Positions 1-11,835 of a DNA stretch of 64,000 nt are shown in pieces. The stretch lies in contig JAEPQZ010000022.1 of NCBI GenBank assembly GCA_016758905.1, forward strand, positions 185,947 to 249,946, read 5' to 3'. The notes beneath the pieces are model-generated. The model was not told the DNA's origin. It saw only the letters and a list, made by a program, of their open reading frames with translations, and searched no databases. The DNA is from Umbelopsis isabellina. Lineage: Eukaryota; Mucoromycota; Umbelopsidomycetes; Umbelopsidales; Umbelopsidaceae. The stretch's first letter is position 1, and every line of letters starts with the position of its first letter. The translations under genes and the position numbers were made by a program.

Positions 1-1254
1 ACAAATTGTTTTGTAACGTATCTTATTATCGTCAAAGCAACGTTACATGGGCTCGCTATTGCGGAACTGGTATGCTGTCTCAATTTTGAAGGTCCAATTT
101 ATTTATGTTAAATTTAGTTCACGGTGGCTGTGGTAATACATATCCAGATGCAAGGCAAAGGGACCATGAAATGAGCTTAAAAAATCATCACTCCTTCCTG
201 AGATTCCATGATCTTGAGAGTAATTCTCGTTATGTGTATGTTCTAAGAATTGGCTTATTTCTTAAACATTTCCTTTATACAGAGTGAAATAGACAATAGC
301 ATTTTATCTTCTAAATTTAGTTATTTATACCCATTATTTGACTGTTTTGAACTTACAACCACTCCTGCATATCGAGAATTTTTTTTGAATTGCCAGCGAA
401 AGGCTATGTAAGAGGTGTTTGCAAAGCCATGTTTATGTTAGACAGATGTATAAAGCTAGTCAGTTTCCACAATTCAAAGTTAAATGGGCCTTATATGTAT
501 TAGTTGATGCTGTCGTAAGATTTTTTTATGATTGAAAAGTAACTCGAACATATTTGAAGAGACCTCCTATGGTAGATGCAGTCATGTTTAACGCTGAGAC
601 AGAGATCTGTAAATATAGGAGTTCATGGCTTGATTGAGCGTGATGACTGGCCATGCTGTGGCTGATTGACAAGGACTCTAAACAGTTTAAATCATGACCT
701 ATTCCCTTTGCTCATATTCATCAATTCAGCATCGCGAGCGCGCGCAATAGTATGAGGCTTTCCCGTCCTTCTGAGCCACATATTGCCTTGAAAATTGTTT
801 TAACTATCCTTTTGAGTGATTACATATACTACTATTACATGACGAATTTATGAAATCATGTCAGTCGATACAAGGTCAACAAGTATGTGTTAATTTTCAA
901 GTCATTCATTTGAACGGACAGTAGCGGACTGACAGGGTTGTTTCAAGATCTTTAGCTCCAAGCCGTGGATACAATTATTATTTGACACATACCAGTCCAA
1001 AACATTGATGAATGCAAACTCGAACTTGACAAACAACAATTTTACAATCAATTCAAGTCAAAATATTCTATGCTTTACGGGGTGGAAAATATTTTATGGA
1101 TGCGGCGATGGCACTAGGAATGCTTCTATCTTGAAAGATCGGTAATTACAGAAATAGCGCTCGGTGGCCATTCTAGCTTTTATGAAAAGAAAAAAAAAGG
1201 GGGGCAAAGGAAATAATAAACATCTCACTTCATTCATACAAAAGGGTCTTTTGC
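1..1254. other. Intergenic, no gene recognised
   Basis: No reading frame here has a convincing start, length or family resemblance. The longest (about 60 codons near 105-287) has no recognisable motif. The stretch is AT-rich and ends in an A/G tract near 1190-1205, just beyond the 3' end of QCR1. Confidence 0.6.
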
Positions 1255-2951
1255 TTAGAATCTGTTGTAAGACATGAAGCCACGGACTCTCAAGAAATCA
1301 GTCAAGGCTTCGACAGGACCATGACCAACGACAGCCACTTCCTTATCCCAAATTTGTGCGTTAGCAACACGACGGACATCACCGACAGTGACCTTTGAGA
1401 CGGCTTGCTCAACTTCTTGAGCAGACAAACGCTTGCCAGTAGCAAGAATTTGAGTACCAATATCTTGAGCGACGGCGTTGTTACCATCAAGTCCAAGGAG
1501 AAGGGCACCCTTCACCAAGTTCTTAGCACGCTCAACCTCACCTTCGGTGACAGTGGTGGAAAGACGAGCCCATTCCTTTTGTGTGAAGTGGACAAAGTCA
1601 TCAATTTGAGTCTTGTTCTCAGTAGCAAAGAACATACCCCAAAGACCAGTGTCCTTGTAAGAGGTATTGAAAGACATGAAAGAGTTGGCAAGATGATGCT
1701 TATCAACAATGGTGGAAAGACGAGAGCCAAGGAGACTAGCACCACCGAGGCTGCGGTCCCAGGATCCGATGACGGACTGCATGACGAGAGCGGCATAGTA
1801 GTCGGGGGAGGACATGGCAACACCCTCAACAGCAAGAGCAATGCTGGCAACGGGAAGAGTATCATCACGAAGACGAATTTCAGATCCAGTGAAATCAGGC
1901 TTCTTGCTCAACTTGGCGCTCAAAGAAGAACCAGAAGGCAATGAGCCGAACTTTTGTTCTGCCAATTTGCAGAGCTCATCGTGGTTAATGTTACCAGCAC
2001 CAACAAGAACCATGCGATCACCGGTGTAGTTGTTCTTGATGAAGTTGGTAAGATCGTCACGAGTGATATTTTGGATACTCTCTGAAGTACCAGCAACAGG
2101 GCGGCCTAGAGATTCACCTTGGAAAGCAGTTGCGTGCAAATGATCGAAAACAACTTGTTGACCATTGTTAGCAAGCTTTTGCTGTTCCTTCAAGATCACT
2201 TCACGTTCTTGGTCAAGACCAGCAAGGTCAGGGTTTTGAACAGCCTCGGACAAAATATCAACGGTTTGGGAAACGTTGTTGCTGAAAGTTTGAGCGAAAT
2301 AGGCGTTTTGTTCGCGAGTAGTGTAAGCGTCGAGGCTACCACCCAAACTTTCGATCTGGGCAGCCTTGTTACCCTGCATCAGCCAATGTAAGATTATTTC
2401 ATCGACGGCTTAAGCTTGCATTACTTGTACATTTACTAACCTTGTAAGCCAAATGCTCCAAGAAGTGGGCAGTACCATTGGCCTCAGCAGTGTCTGCGCG
2501 AGAACCAGCATCAATCCAGACACCAACGGTGGCAGTTTGTGCGGTAGGGTTTTCCTCGGTAGCAACTGTCAATCCGTTGGAGAGAGTGGTGGTGCGAGTG
2601 GCAACAGAGTTTGTAGCGGTAGCAAGAGGGCGAACAAACTGAAACAAAGAAAATCATTATGTTAGACACAGGCTATTGAATTCTAGTATTGTCGGGCCAG
2701 TAATGTCCAGCATTAAAAACGATCAAGTCATCACATGCCAAGTCGGTATTGTCCCTTAACATAGATAAGAACTGAACACATGTATTTCGCCAGGACATAA
2801 CTTTTGCTCATTGACCAACATGTCGAAATTATCCATGATGGCAGGCGGCGTGGATGTACTGCTGATGCTGAAGTCAGTGAAATGAAAATAGTACCTGCTT
2901 AGCCATTCCCACGTGGGACTTGACGGCGGTAGAAAGAAGTCGTGATGCCAT
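1255..2951 (-). CDS. QCR1: Cytochrome bc1 complex core protein 1 (M16 peptidase family)
   Basis: Subunit of mitochondrial complex III on the matrix side of the inner membrane. Three exons read on the minus strand: 2951-2895, 2638-2441 and 2373-1255, giving 457 aa, the length of yeast Qcr1. The N-terminus (MASRLLSTAVKSH) looks like a mitochondrial presequence. The C-terminal half matches core 1 closely: GSEIRLRDDTLP, then SYKDTGLWG, then TEGEVERAKN, ending RVRGFMSYNRF. Unlike yeast Qcr1, the inverted zinc motif HFLEH is intact (about residues 77-81), with a downstream Glu in VILKE (about 148). The protein could therefore still be a peptidase, like the bifunctional core 1/beta-MPP of Neurospora. 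About seven residues are missing just after the motif compared with MPP-beta as I recall it. Divergent from OST4. Best call is core 1; MPP-beta is the alternative. Confidence 0.9.
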
Positions 2952-3044
2952 GGGACCAGTCGAACAAAAAAGTGGGGAGAGGGAATTGTCTAGTGAGCAA
3001 GTTTTTGTTGCTTGTTTGTCGAGGGCAGTAGGGCCATATCAACG

Positions 3045-3052
3045 TGACGTCA
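3045..3052. promoter_or_regulatory. CRE/ATF-type palindrome TGACGTCA
   Basis: A perfect TGACGTCA core, extended by G and C to a ten-base palindrome, lies in the 397-base divergent promoter between QCR1 and OST4, about 95 bases upstream of the QCR1 start codon. It matches the binding site of CREB/ATF bZIP factors. Function is inferred from the motif and position only. Confidence 0.4.
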
Positions 3053-3348
3053 CGCATATATCACATGATCAATGAATTTGGCACTTTCAATTTCAGTAGG
3101 CTTCGGTGGTGAGCATGCATTGGCTGGCTGAGTGTCCCTTTGAGCTAATCAGTTTTGTCGTTTAAAATCGTCCATCGGGTATGTTTATGGCATTTTGCCA
3201 GATTTCATAAAACAAGTATCAAAGTGAAATAGTACTAAACCTCTATAAATGACCAACTTGACCATAAAAAGCTCCTTGACCTCAACGCGCACTGACACTA
3301 CTCCGCATCTCATCACTTCATCAAGTCCTCGGCAGCAAACATATAACT

Positions 3349-3465
3349 ATGACTGATCAACAACTGGCGCTCATCGCCAATTCCTTTGGAGTTCTTACTA
3401 TGCTACTGATTGTTGCATATCACTATATTGCGGTCAATAGTGACAAGCGAGTAAAGGCAAATTAA
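3349..3465 (+). CDS. OST4: Oligosaccharyltransferase mini-subunit Ost4
   Basis: A 38-residue single-exon protein that begins MTDQQLALIANSFGV and ends in a basic tail (SDKRVKAN). It has the plan of yeast Ost4 (36 aa): a short lumenal N-terminus, then one hydrophobic helix (about residues 10-29, GVLTMLLIVAYHYIAV) with the conserved IVxYH element. Ost4 bridges Stt3 and Ost3/Ost6 in the N-glycosylation complex of the ER membrane. The ATG follows a 5' leader and no upstream in-frame ATG is seen. It faces away from QCR1. The gene is easily missed because of its size; sequence resemblance, hydrophobicity and length all support it. Confidence 0.9.
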   Translation: MTDQQLALIANSFGVLTMLLIVAYHYIAVNSDKRVKAN

Positions 3466-4095
3466 ATTTCGGCCTATATTCCTCACAATCTCCTTTTATC
3501 ACCCCGCCAATGAAATAAAATTAGCGATACTCGGCACCTCTCACCTTATTATTTAAAAGTGAAACTTGAAATGTCAGTTTCTATTACTTTTAGCATATAG
3601 GAAGGAGAAATGATTTTGATCCAGTTGCATGTTTGATGATAGATCGACAACATTAGCCCAGAATGTATGATTGCCCTGCCGCAAATTATTTGTGAGAACC
3701 TCTGCAACTACTTTACTGAACAATTTGATGGGAGTCGAAGATCCAACGCTTTTGCTTCATTGTGCTAGTCAAACATTTACGCGCATTAGGAGAGTCACAA
3801 ATATGAAGTGTTTAACCTTATGGCATAAAACAGAAATAAGTCGCCATATCAACCTCAGAAGGGAGTTTCATCATTCTCATTAATTCTGTTATTGGTGGGC
3901 AGATCGAATGGTTTATAGTTACATCCATGATTTGGAGTTATTGAGCAACAAGCCGTAGTGATTTACGAGCAGACTTGCACAGACTGGATCACGGGCAAGC
4001 CAGCCACTGAGACATTCCTATATCCAGTAAGGCGTACAGCCTGATTGGGTATGTAGTCCACAGAGTTGACGAATCAAGTCGTCACTCACTTTCCA
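3466..4095. other. Intergenic, no gene recognised
   Basis: The 3' region of OST4 and upstream region of the stress-protein gene. A 70-codon frame near 3671 has no motif and no clear start, and I see no RNA gene. Confidence 0.5.
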
Positions 4096-5232
4096 ATGAC
4101 TGATTCAATGCATCCTTTGGCAAAAGCGGATCCAAAAGACGAGGGTATGAATAGAGACGAGAACAGTCCTGCACCACCTTCAAGTTTGGCCAACGATTCA
4201 ACGACTTCTCGAAACCGGCGTTTTTCTACGTCCGCCGTGCCTTCTCCTACGCTATCGGGTAGAGGGCAGTTACAAAAAAGATCTAGTGGCGAGTTTGTCC
4301 GTCGTGTCAGCTTTGATACGATGACACATCAAGATATGCCCAATTACTCGTTCACATTGCAGGAAAAGAGTAGTGGGTGGGAACGAACACAAAAAACCAG
4401 GGTATTCATGCTCGCAACAGATCTGGAGAGTCATTCTAGGGAAGCGCTGAAATATACCACAGAGGTAAAGCTATATATGTATCAGTAATGTACGCCCTCA
4501 AGCTGCATACCTTAATCGAAGACCGATTGTTTCGACAGAGGCTGTTAGAAGACGGAGACGAGATTGTAGTTGTTCGTGTCGCGGACATTCAGGCGCACAG
4601 TATGTCGGGTTTACCTTAAACGAGACAAAATGAAGCCTTTTCTAATGATGCGTTTAAAGAATACATGTTAGGCATCTCGGAAAATTTGCTTCAAGAACAA
4701 GCCATTCGAGCACGGCGATCCGCAGAGTCACTGATGCAATATATAAAGGAGACTCAAGCTTCCAACAGGGTAAATATCATTGCACAGACTAAAATAAATC
4801 TATTATAGCATTATGCTAACATTGTTCACTACTCTACATCAGATTAATATCGTTCTCGAATTTGTGATAGGGCGGACTCAAGATAGCCTGGAAGAAATGG
4901 TGGGTACAAATTCTCCATCTGTTCACCATCCCGGACCTAATTAATTTCTATTTAAGTTACACATGTATCAACCCTCTGCACTAGTTGTCGGAACCCAAGG
5001 AAAATCACCTCTCAAGTCTTTAGTGACAGGAAGTAGTGTCTCTAGATTTTGCTTGCGCAGATCTCCTGTGCCTGTCATTGTTGTAAAAGACACCTCAGCC
5101 ATCTCACCTTCATCATCATCGTCACAACGTTCAAGCTCGACTTCCAGCACTGAAGGCGGACAATCCAATGGGGGTACTTTGGCGTCTAAATGGAAACGGA
5201 GACTTAGTTTGACAAACCGGATGTCGAGATAA
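4096..5232 (+). CDS. Universal stress protein (UspA) domain protein
   Basis: Five exons: 4096-4464, 4539-4599, 4672-4769, 4843-4899 and 4957-5232, giving 286 aa. Residues 1 to about 105 are Ser/Pro-rich and probably disordered. A UspA fold follows: VFMLATDLESHSREAL, then DGDEIVVVRV, a helix with QEQAIRARRSAESLM, then INIVLEFV. The ATP-binding signature G-x2-G-x9-G-S is exact in GTQGKSPLKSLVTGS, and the core closes with the PVPVIVV strand. The last 55 residues are a Ser-rich tail. The start is the first in-frame ATG after a non-ATG opening at 4066. Usp proteins of fungi bind ATP and act in stress responses; the specific role here is unknown. Confidence 0.88.
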
Positions 5233-6184
5233 TCGTCAAAGCAAGAAGTTATTCACGAACATTTTTTTACTTTTTGGTTGATATTTCTGGTGAGATGACC
5301 ACGCCAATATAGATCTGACTGTTCCTACAGCAACATAAACATTTATACCAACAACATGGGTTGCTTATTCAGTATTTTCAGTTAAATTTTGTCGTTGTCT
5401 GTCACTACCTCAAATTAAAAAAAAACACGCAATGTACTTGATACGTGACTAGAAAGTCATGAACTGTAAATCATATTTATTCTTTCAAGGACAAATAGCT
5501 TATTACTTTTAGAAATACGTAAATAAACAGGATTTTTCTTTTGTACACGCGCATCCATTTATTGGGTTAATCCAAAACTTGTGCTATCATGGGGTCTAAA
5601 AAGGAATGTAGCCAATTTCATATTGAAGCTCTTGACTCATATTCGCGCTATCCAAAAGACAAAAATTAGTGTTTTGTCAGAGAAACAAATTAATTCATTT
5701 TCAGTATTAAGGCTCAAATCAGCTATCGCCTCTTATGATTTGTCAGTATTGAGGGTATTAATGATGCTAAAGCCGACACACAAGAACAAGTAGCTCATTG
5801 GTGAGGCAAGCAGCAAGTAACGATAAAGCGGGCGCGGAAATCAACCGAAAAGTTTAATCACGGACACTATGCCTTTTCTATCTCTCCACGTGATTGGCCA
5901 AAATGTTAGGTGTAGAGCTATTGCTGTCTCACAATTATAACTCTGCTTTTTCTGGCTGTGTCTCCTTCTCAAACTTGGCTTCTCAGCTTGGTTGAACAGC
6001 TATATATCTTATTATTAAAAGTTGGGTTGTTTTGTTGTTGATTAACAATAATCAGCAAACCTCGTTTGGATACCGCCAACTTATAGACTCCAGGATTTCG
6101 GGAATCCCGGTGATAGAAGTCTACACTGTACAACACTTGTAACACTAGTGCCAAGCCTTCCCAAGTTTGAATAACAGCTTTCGA
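5233..6184. promoter_or_regulatory. Intergenic and RasGEF promoter with CACGTG and ATTGG boxes
   Basis: No credible gene. A CACGTG E-box (5887-5892) is followed immediately by ATTGG, an inverted CCAAT box (5893-5897), about 290 bases upstream of the RasGEF start. Such boxes bind bHLH and HAP-type factors in fungi. The regulatory role is inferred from motif and location only. Confidence 0.4.
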
Positions 6185-8992
6185 ATGGAAGACATTCAGA
6201 CATCATTGAACAATGCGAAGCAACTAACAGAAGATGGGAACATCAAGGTAAAGTACATGCCTTTTTTTTCCGTTAACTAGACAACGGTAATCGGGAGCTA
6301 TACTTTCTGTACATTTAGGCTAACCCAAGTTTATCCTATTTTTATCCATCGTTAGGAGGGATATGCCTCTAATTTGGCTTTAATGGAAACATTGATGAAG
6401 CAAATGCACGATGTGAAGTTTGTTCATCATTGTAAGTGATATTCTACGTAATATTTATCATCTAGCTATTTTAATAGGATGTTATACTAAGCCAATGATA
6501 TCTTAGCCATTGTATCCAAGCCGGCTAACTACAACGCAATGTTAACGGCAATGCGAGCATGTTTATCAAATGTTGAAGACATCGTCAATAAGCATTCTCC
6601 GTCAGCGATATCATCCACTCCCCCAGCATCTCGCCGAAATTCCCTATTAACAGCTGGTGGTAGCACAAGATCACGGGTTGGCTCACCAGTGAGCGTATCT
6701 ATCCAATCTGCTACTCCAACTAATGAGGAAGAAGACCCTATAACATCCTCAAAGTCAAATGAAAAGCCTGGTAAGCCGGCGCCGCCATTACCGCCAAAGC
6801 CTTCGAGGATGCACAACAAGCCTGCCGTTCCTCCAAAGCCGGCACGGTCCTCAACTTCGTCACGACCTACTTCTCCAGTAGTAACACCTAATCATACGGG
6901 CTCTACCATAACCAGTCAATCTGCACAATCTTCCTTGATGGATAATGCTACTGCTGTAATAGCTGAAGGTAAAAATTTTCGAATTTAGTAAGGTCCCACA
7001 TGTGGATAATGGCTGACTCAATATTATCTGACCATAGATGCACCAGTAGCAAAAACGGAGCCAATTTCGCGGCCAAAGACCGAACAAACTCGCCCGAGAA
7101 TACCACCAACAAGTCCACAAGTACCTGCAAGATCTAGACCTCAGACGATGCCAGATCCTTCATATCTAAAACCATCAATGGCTCAAAGGCCAACATCCAT
7201 AGCTACTTCTGTCGATACACTGAACGATTCTGCTTTACTAAGGGTTGTGGCTGAAGGTGAAATAGACCCGACCAATCTAGCACCAGCTCAGACAAATAGT
7301 GGAGACAGTTTAGCACCATCATACAAACATACATCGGACCATGTGCCAAAAATTCCCGCTCCACCACTTCTTACTACTTATCGTCTCATACAAGCCAAGC
7401 ACGATAAATTGGACTCGGAGTTGAAGCTTTTGAAGGATAAGAAACGCCATTTGCTGGCTGGTGGAAAAGATGAGAACGGAGCCAGCGAAAGTGACATCAA
7501 TAGCGCCATCATGTCTTACACGGCACTGACTGCCGACGCAAAGCTAACTTTGAACAAGGTCAGAACTATCTACATGAGTGCAGCAACTATACCAAGTGTC
7601 CTGCAATTTCAGCCCCATCTGGTGGCATATCAAATAACTCTCATTGAGGCGGCAATTTTCATTGAAATTCCCGTGGATTGCCTTCTGGTCCATTCGGCAA
7701 GAACGCCACATCCACGCATTGTGGCGTCAACCGACTTTTTCAATTACACCACCAGAATGATAGAACATTCTATTTTACTGCCACAAGAAGCTTCTCATCG
7801 TGCTCAACATATTAATCATTGGATCAAGGTTGCAGCCAAATGTCAAGATCTAAACAACTATCAGACTTTAAAAGCAATTGTGTCTGCTCTAGGAACACCT
7901 CCTGTACAGCGATTGAAGCGAACTTGGGCTTGTATACCAAGAAAGAGCATGCTTAAGCTCGAGGCGTTGAACGAGCTTATGTCCGAGCGAGACAACTACG
8001 GTCGTTACAGAGAGCATATGGGTATGGTCAATACTGGAATGATCAATGGACGTAGCGTTGCGCAAATTAAGGCTGAACATGCCGCTAGACCTACTGTACC
8101 TTTCCTCGGAACATTCATTCAAGATATAACCTACCTGCTTGCTGCAGTCAAATCTCAGAATTTGAGAAAACCTACGGATGATCCTCGCATTCAAGAAGTG
8201 CTTGCCGTTATGGAGAAGTTTCAACGTGGTCCGAGATATCCACATGTTCCATCGGCTTCTTACGTTAAAGCCTCAACTACCACAAAATCATCATTCCGCC
8301 CAACGTCATTGACGAATGCACTTCATCGTAGCAGCTCCAAGAAAGATCGATTAAGTGCAGCCAGTTTGTTCAGTGGCGTGGAGGATGAGGATGAGGAGAT
8401 TAGAGATTTGGAAGAACAGCAACAACTCGTCACTCAATATATATTGATGCGACCATGGGTCAATGAGGAGACCGTCGATGAATTGAGCTCTCTCCGCGAA
8501 CCACCTACTTCTCGAGTAGCGTCTTCTCCCAGTTCTCGCAGTAGTGGAGGAGCTGGAAGTGGTAATTATAACAGCTCAATTATGAGCAATACTAGTTCCA
8601 GCTTTGTGCGTTTAAGCGCGGGCAATAATAGTGGATCAGACAGTCGCCCAACCAGCATGGATGATTTTGGCGAAGATGCCAGAAGCAGCATGGCCAGCGA
8701 AGACGCAGACTCACTCAAACGTGGGTTCTGGCCATTCAGGCGTAGCCACGAAGGTCGACGACCTGGATCCATTATTACCGATCGTACAAGCATGAGCTCG
8801 TTCCCAAAGAGTGCTAGCGAAATCAATGTTAGCCGAACTGATGATACCAATAGCGACGATGAAGATGACGATGGTCGTAGTGGGCACTTTGGCTGGACCA
8901 AGGAACCTTCTCCAGTCATTAGACCTCCAGATAACTTTAAGCAAAATCTTGCTCAGCGTCTGGCTGGCGAATTTGAACGTCGCCAGACCTGA
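6185..8992 (+). CDS. Ras-family guanine nucleotide exchange factor (CDC25-homology domain)
   Basis: Four exons: 6185-6247, 6356-6431, 6507-6968 and 7038-8992, giving 851 aa. The N-terminus is helical. A Ser/Pro-rich region follows with several SH3-ligand motifs (KPAPPLPPKP, KPAVPPKPAR). The catalytic RasGEF domain covers roughly residues 370-600, including HINHWIKVAAKCQDLNNYQ, the ALNELMSERDNYGRYR helix and the VPFLGTFIQDI segment typical of CDC25 domains. The remainder is a low-complexity Ser/Asp-rich tail with a WPFRRSHEGRR basic patch. It would load GTP onto a Ras, Rsr1 or Rap-type GTPase. No clear RasGEF N-terminal (REM) domain is visible, which is unusual for Cdc25/Sos proteins. The exact GTPase target cannot be told from sequence. 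Confidence 0.88.
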
Positions 8993-9913
8993 TGGTAAAA
9001 TTTAGCTTAGTTGTCTTGCCAAATTGGCTTTTGTACATATATATCATTCACTCAATTCCCATCATATCGTCATTCTAGACACTTTTGTATGTGCACAATT
9101 CACTGTATATCATCTTTTCAATTGAAAACGGTTATTGGAATATGAAATCATAAAGTAATGATGTCCATATGATTATTGCCTGTTTGTAGTTGCTATGCTG
9201 TCGGGTAGCTCAGTATATTCTGAGAGTTGCTACTCACATATTTGTCTCGGTTTCAACTACTTGTATTTTATTTTCGATTGTTTAAGTTCGACTAAACCTA
9301 TCACGGATACTTGTCTGAAAACATTCATTTTCATCCCTTGAACGATACACTACGATTAACACATGTCGTGTTCAGTGTCACGCATTCGCAACGTGTTGAT
9401 AGCAACATCGCCAAAAACATAACGATACCCCCCGTTGCCACCATGCATTGGTGATCCTGCCAAATAATAAACAATGTTTAGTCTATGCAAACGCGGTCAT
9501 GGTTTGTAAGCCTCCCTTGAATGGATCTACAGGCCAGTGGTGCATAAGCCATGACCAGACATAGACAGTGTCCACGCCAAAAATTCCTTTTTCATAAAGT
9601 TTGGCGGACAACACGTTGTCACACAGCAAGAACCCTGACATCTGTCATGGTGTTTAACCATTTCTGTCCGTCAACACCGAGGGCGGGAAACGAAAACCAA
9701 ATTTCTGGAAAAAGGCAAAAAAAGGATTTATTCGAGTCATATTTTTCTCAATAGACTAATGGTACGATTGATCAGAATGAATAACAAAAGGAAACGGTAT
9801 TTGCTTTTAACAAAGCATTAGGTATGTGTACTAACATATACTTATCGTACTTTGTAGTAATTACGTGCATAATATCAATAAAGTAAATTTAAAAAATAAA
9901 TATGAGAATGATT
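8993..9913. other. Intergenic between convergent genes
   Basis: The 3' regions of RasGEF (+) and the MFS transporter (-). AT-rich, with no frame longer than about 67 codons and no motif. Nothing else recognised. Confidence 0.55.
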
Positions 9914-11835
9914 TTAAAGTCTATAACGGAAGTCTCCATGTTGCAGAGTTTCGCCTGCAGCGGCCTTCTCCTCAAGTATTCTGTTCTCACGTTTGATAGC
10001 AAAACGAAGGATAAAGACAAGAATGACTGAGAAGATCTGGAGGCAAAAGTTGACCATATGAGATCCAAAGTAGTAAGGAGCATCCTTGTACATTTGGGAG
10101 GCTAGGACACCAGACAAATTACCTCCCATAATCATAAGACCAGTGGCAAAGGCAGTTCTAGTAGTCCCGAGAGAATTATCATTGTTCCAGGCCATAAGAG
10201 ATGGTGCACTAGAAAAGCATAGAGTTCCGAGCATGGTGGCAAAGTACAGGACACCAGCAGTTTTGACAGAAAGAAGGATGATGAAGCCAATGATGCAGAA
10301 GATCTCGCTGACAATGTTGTGATACAGTCTGTCTTTGAAGCGATCAGTACTCCATGCGAAGGCAATGACCAAAAACAATCCAAAGAAGTATACAGGAACA
10401 GTCAAAGCCTGATTAACAGCAACGGCGGTAGAGATGTGCATGTTTGTGATGATAGTAGGCAAAAAGAATGAGAAACTGTAGACAGGGCATGACTGACTGA
10501 AGAAAATGAGGGTGTAGAGCCAAACTTTGTAATCGAAGAATCCGGTAAAAAGCTGCTTCCAATGAATCGATTGATCTTGAGCATCTGTATGATCGGCACG
10601 CAAGCGCTCTACCATGAATTGCATTTCTTCTTCGGTGAAGTATCTAAGTGCATTTTTAGACTTCCAAATTGTGATGTTAGAAACTCGAAAAAGATCTTCA
10701 CCCCGTGGATAGAAAAATTCACTTACGCCGGGAAAGTCAGGCAACAAGAAGAAAACAACTACTCCCATAACGACGCTTGGGATGCCCTCAATGATGAAGA
10801 TCCATTTCCTATTCAAGTTGAGTTAGCTCAAGATAAGAAGGAAGGGCTCGTACAGTATTATAATCTTACCAAGCAGCCAATCCATGTACACCATCAAGGT
10901 ATTGGATACCAGTAGCTAGCAGTCCGCCAATGGCTAGGGAGTTATATTTCCAGGTCAGTCGGTTTGTCACCAATGCAAAACAGAAAATTTCAATTTGAAT
11001 GTTACTTACCGCCAGCCAAAGTCACAGCACAAATGATAGCACCAGTTCTTTGACCCATTTCGCTTCTCTTGTACCAGAAGGACAGGATGTAGATAATGCC
11101 ACAAAGACAACCGGACTATAATAACATTTTCTTTGTCAGCGATGGATGGGTAAATACATGGCGAAATCAAGCTTGAGCTTACCTCAACACATCCCAGGAT
11201 CAGACGACAAACCAAGAGACCGGCGTAGCTAGTGCAGGCAGCCATACACATGACAATAGTACCCCAGACGCACATAATGAGAGCAATCCATCGAGAAGGA
11301 CGAAATCTATTGGGAAAATGATCAACATGGTGCGGATAAAATGCATGTAAATTTAAATAATAACCTACTTTTTCATTATCACATTGCTTGGAATTTCACA
11401 TATGATATAACTGGATAGAAGTAGTAATCATATTCAGTTAGTTCTGTGTTGACAGTAGAAGGATGTCTTAATTAAATCAGTACCCAAAGAAGAAGATAGA
11501 TAGGGTCCATCCAAACTGATAGTTGTCCAGTTGCAAATCTCTTGTCAGACCAGCGAGTCTTGCATTAGCTAGGTGATACAGCAGATGCAAATAAATCAAT
11601 ATTACAGTCTAGCTTGTATGGTAGCACCACTTTTATGCAACTTACAGATATTAATACGATCCAAGAAGTTGAAGACTTGACACAGGCCGAGAATAGGCAG
11701 GAGGATTAGATCCATCTTTCTCAGCAGTTTCTTTTCATCAACATTTGGGAAATTTTCAGAAACATTTTCTGTATCCTTCTCACTGTTAATGGTCTCAGCC
11801 ATATGTACTGGAGATGCTGCTTCCTTATCCGCCAT
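9914..11835 (-). CDS. MFS transporter, anion:cation symporter (Dal5/Tna1-like) family
   Basis: Eight exons on the minus strand: 11835-11646, 11568-11484, 11410-11369, 11306-11183, 11115-11010, 10933-10870, 10808-10727 and 10660-9914, giving 479 aa. An acidic N-tail leads into TM1 with NFLDRINISNARLAGL, the family signature. RLILGCVESG, FWYKRSEMGQR (loop 4-5), IIEGIPSVVMG and LLPDFP, then FTEEEMQFMVERLR (central loop), follow the Dal5/allantoate and Tna1/nicotinate permease pattern. About 12 membrane segments are expected. It probably imports a small organic anion such as a vitamin, allantoate or a dicarboxylate. The last intron (10661-10726) is 66 bases, has no in-frame stop and ends in AAG, so a read-through isoform is possible. 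Divergent from the receptor gene. Confidence 0.88.

Noticed and set aside
1405-1944. Plus-strand 179-codon frame
   Set aside because: Lies antisense to exon 3 of QCR1, which has strong family similarity; a shadow frame.
1255-2951. MPP-beta as the name of the first gene
   Set aside because: The C-terminal half and the ending fit core 1 much better, and the spacer after HFLEH is shortened; kept only as an alternative.
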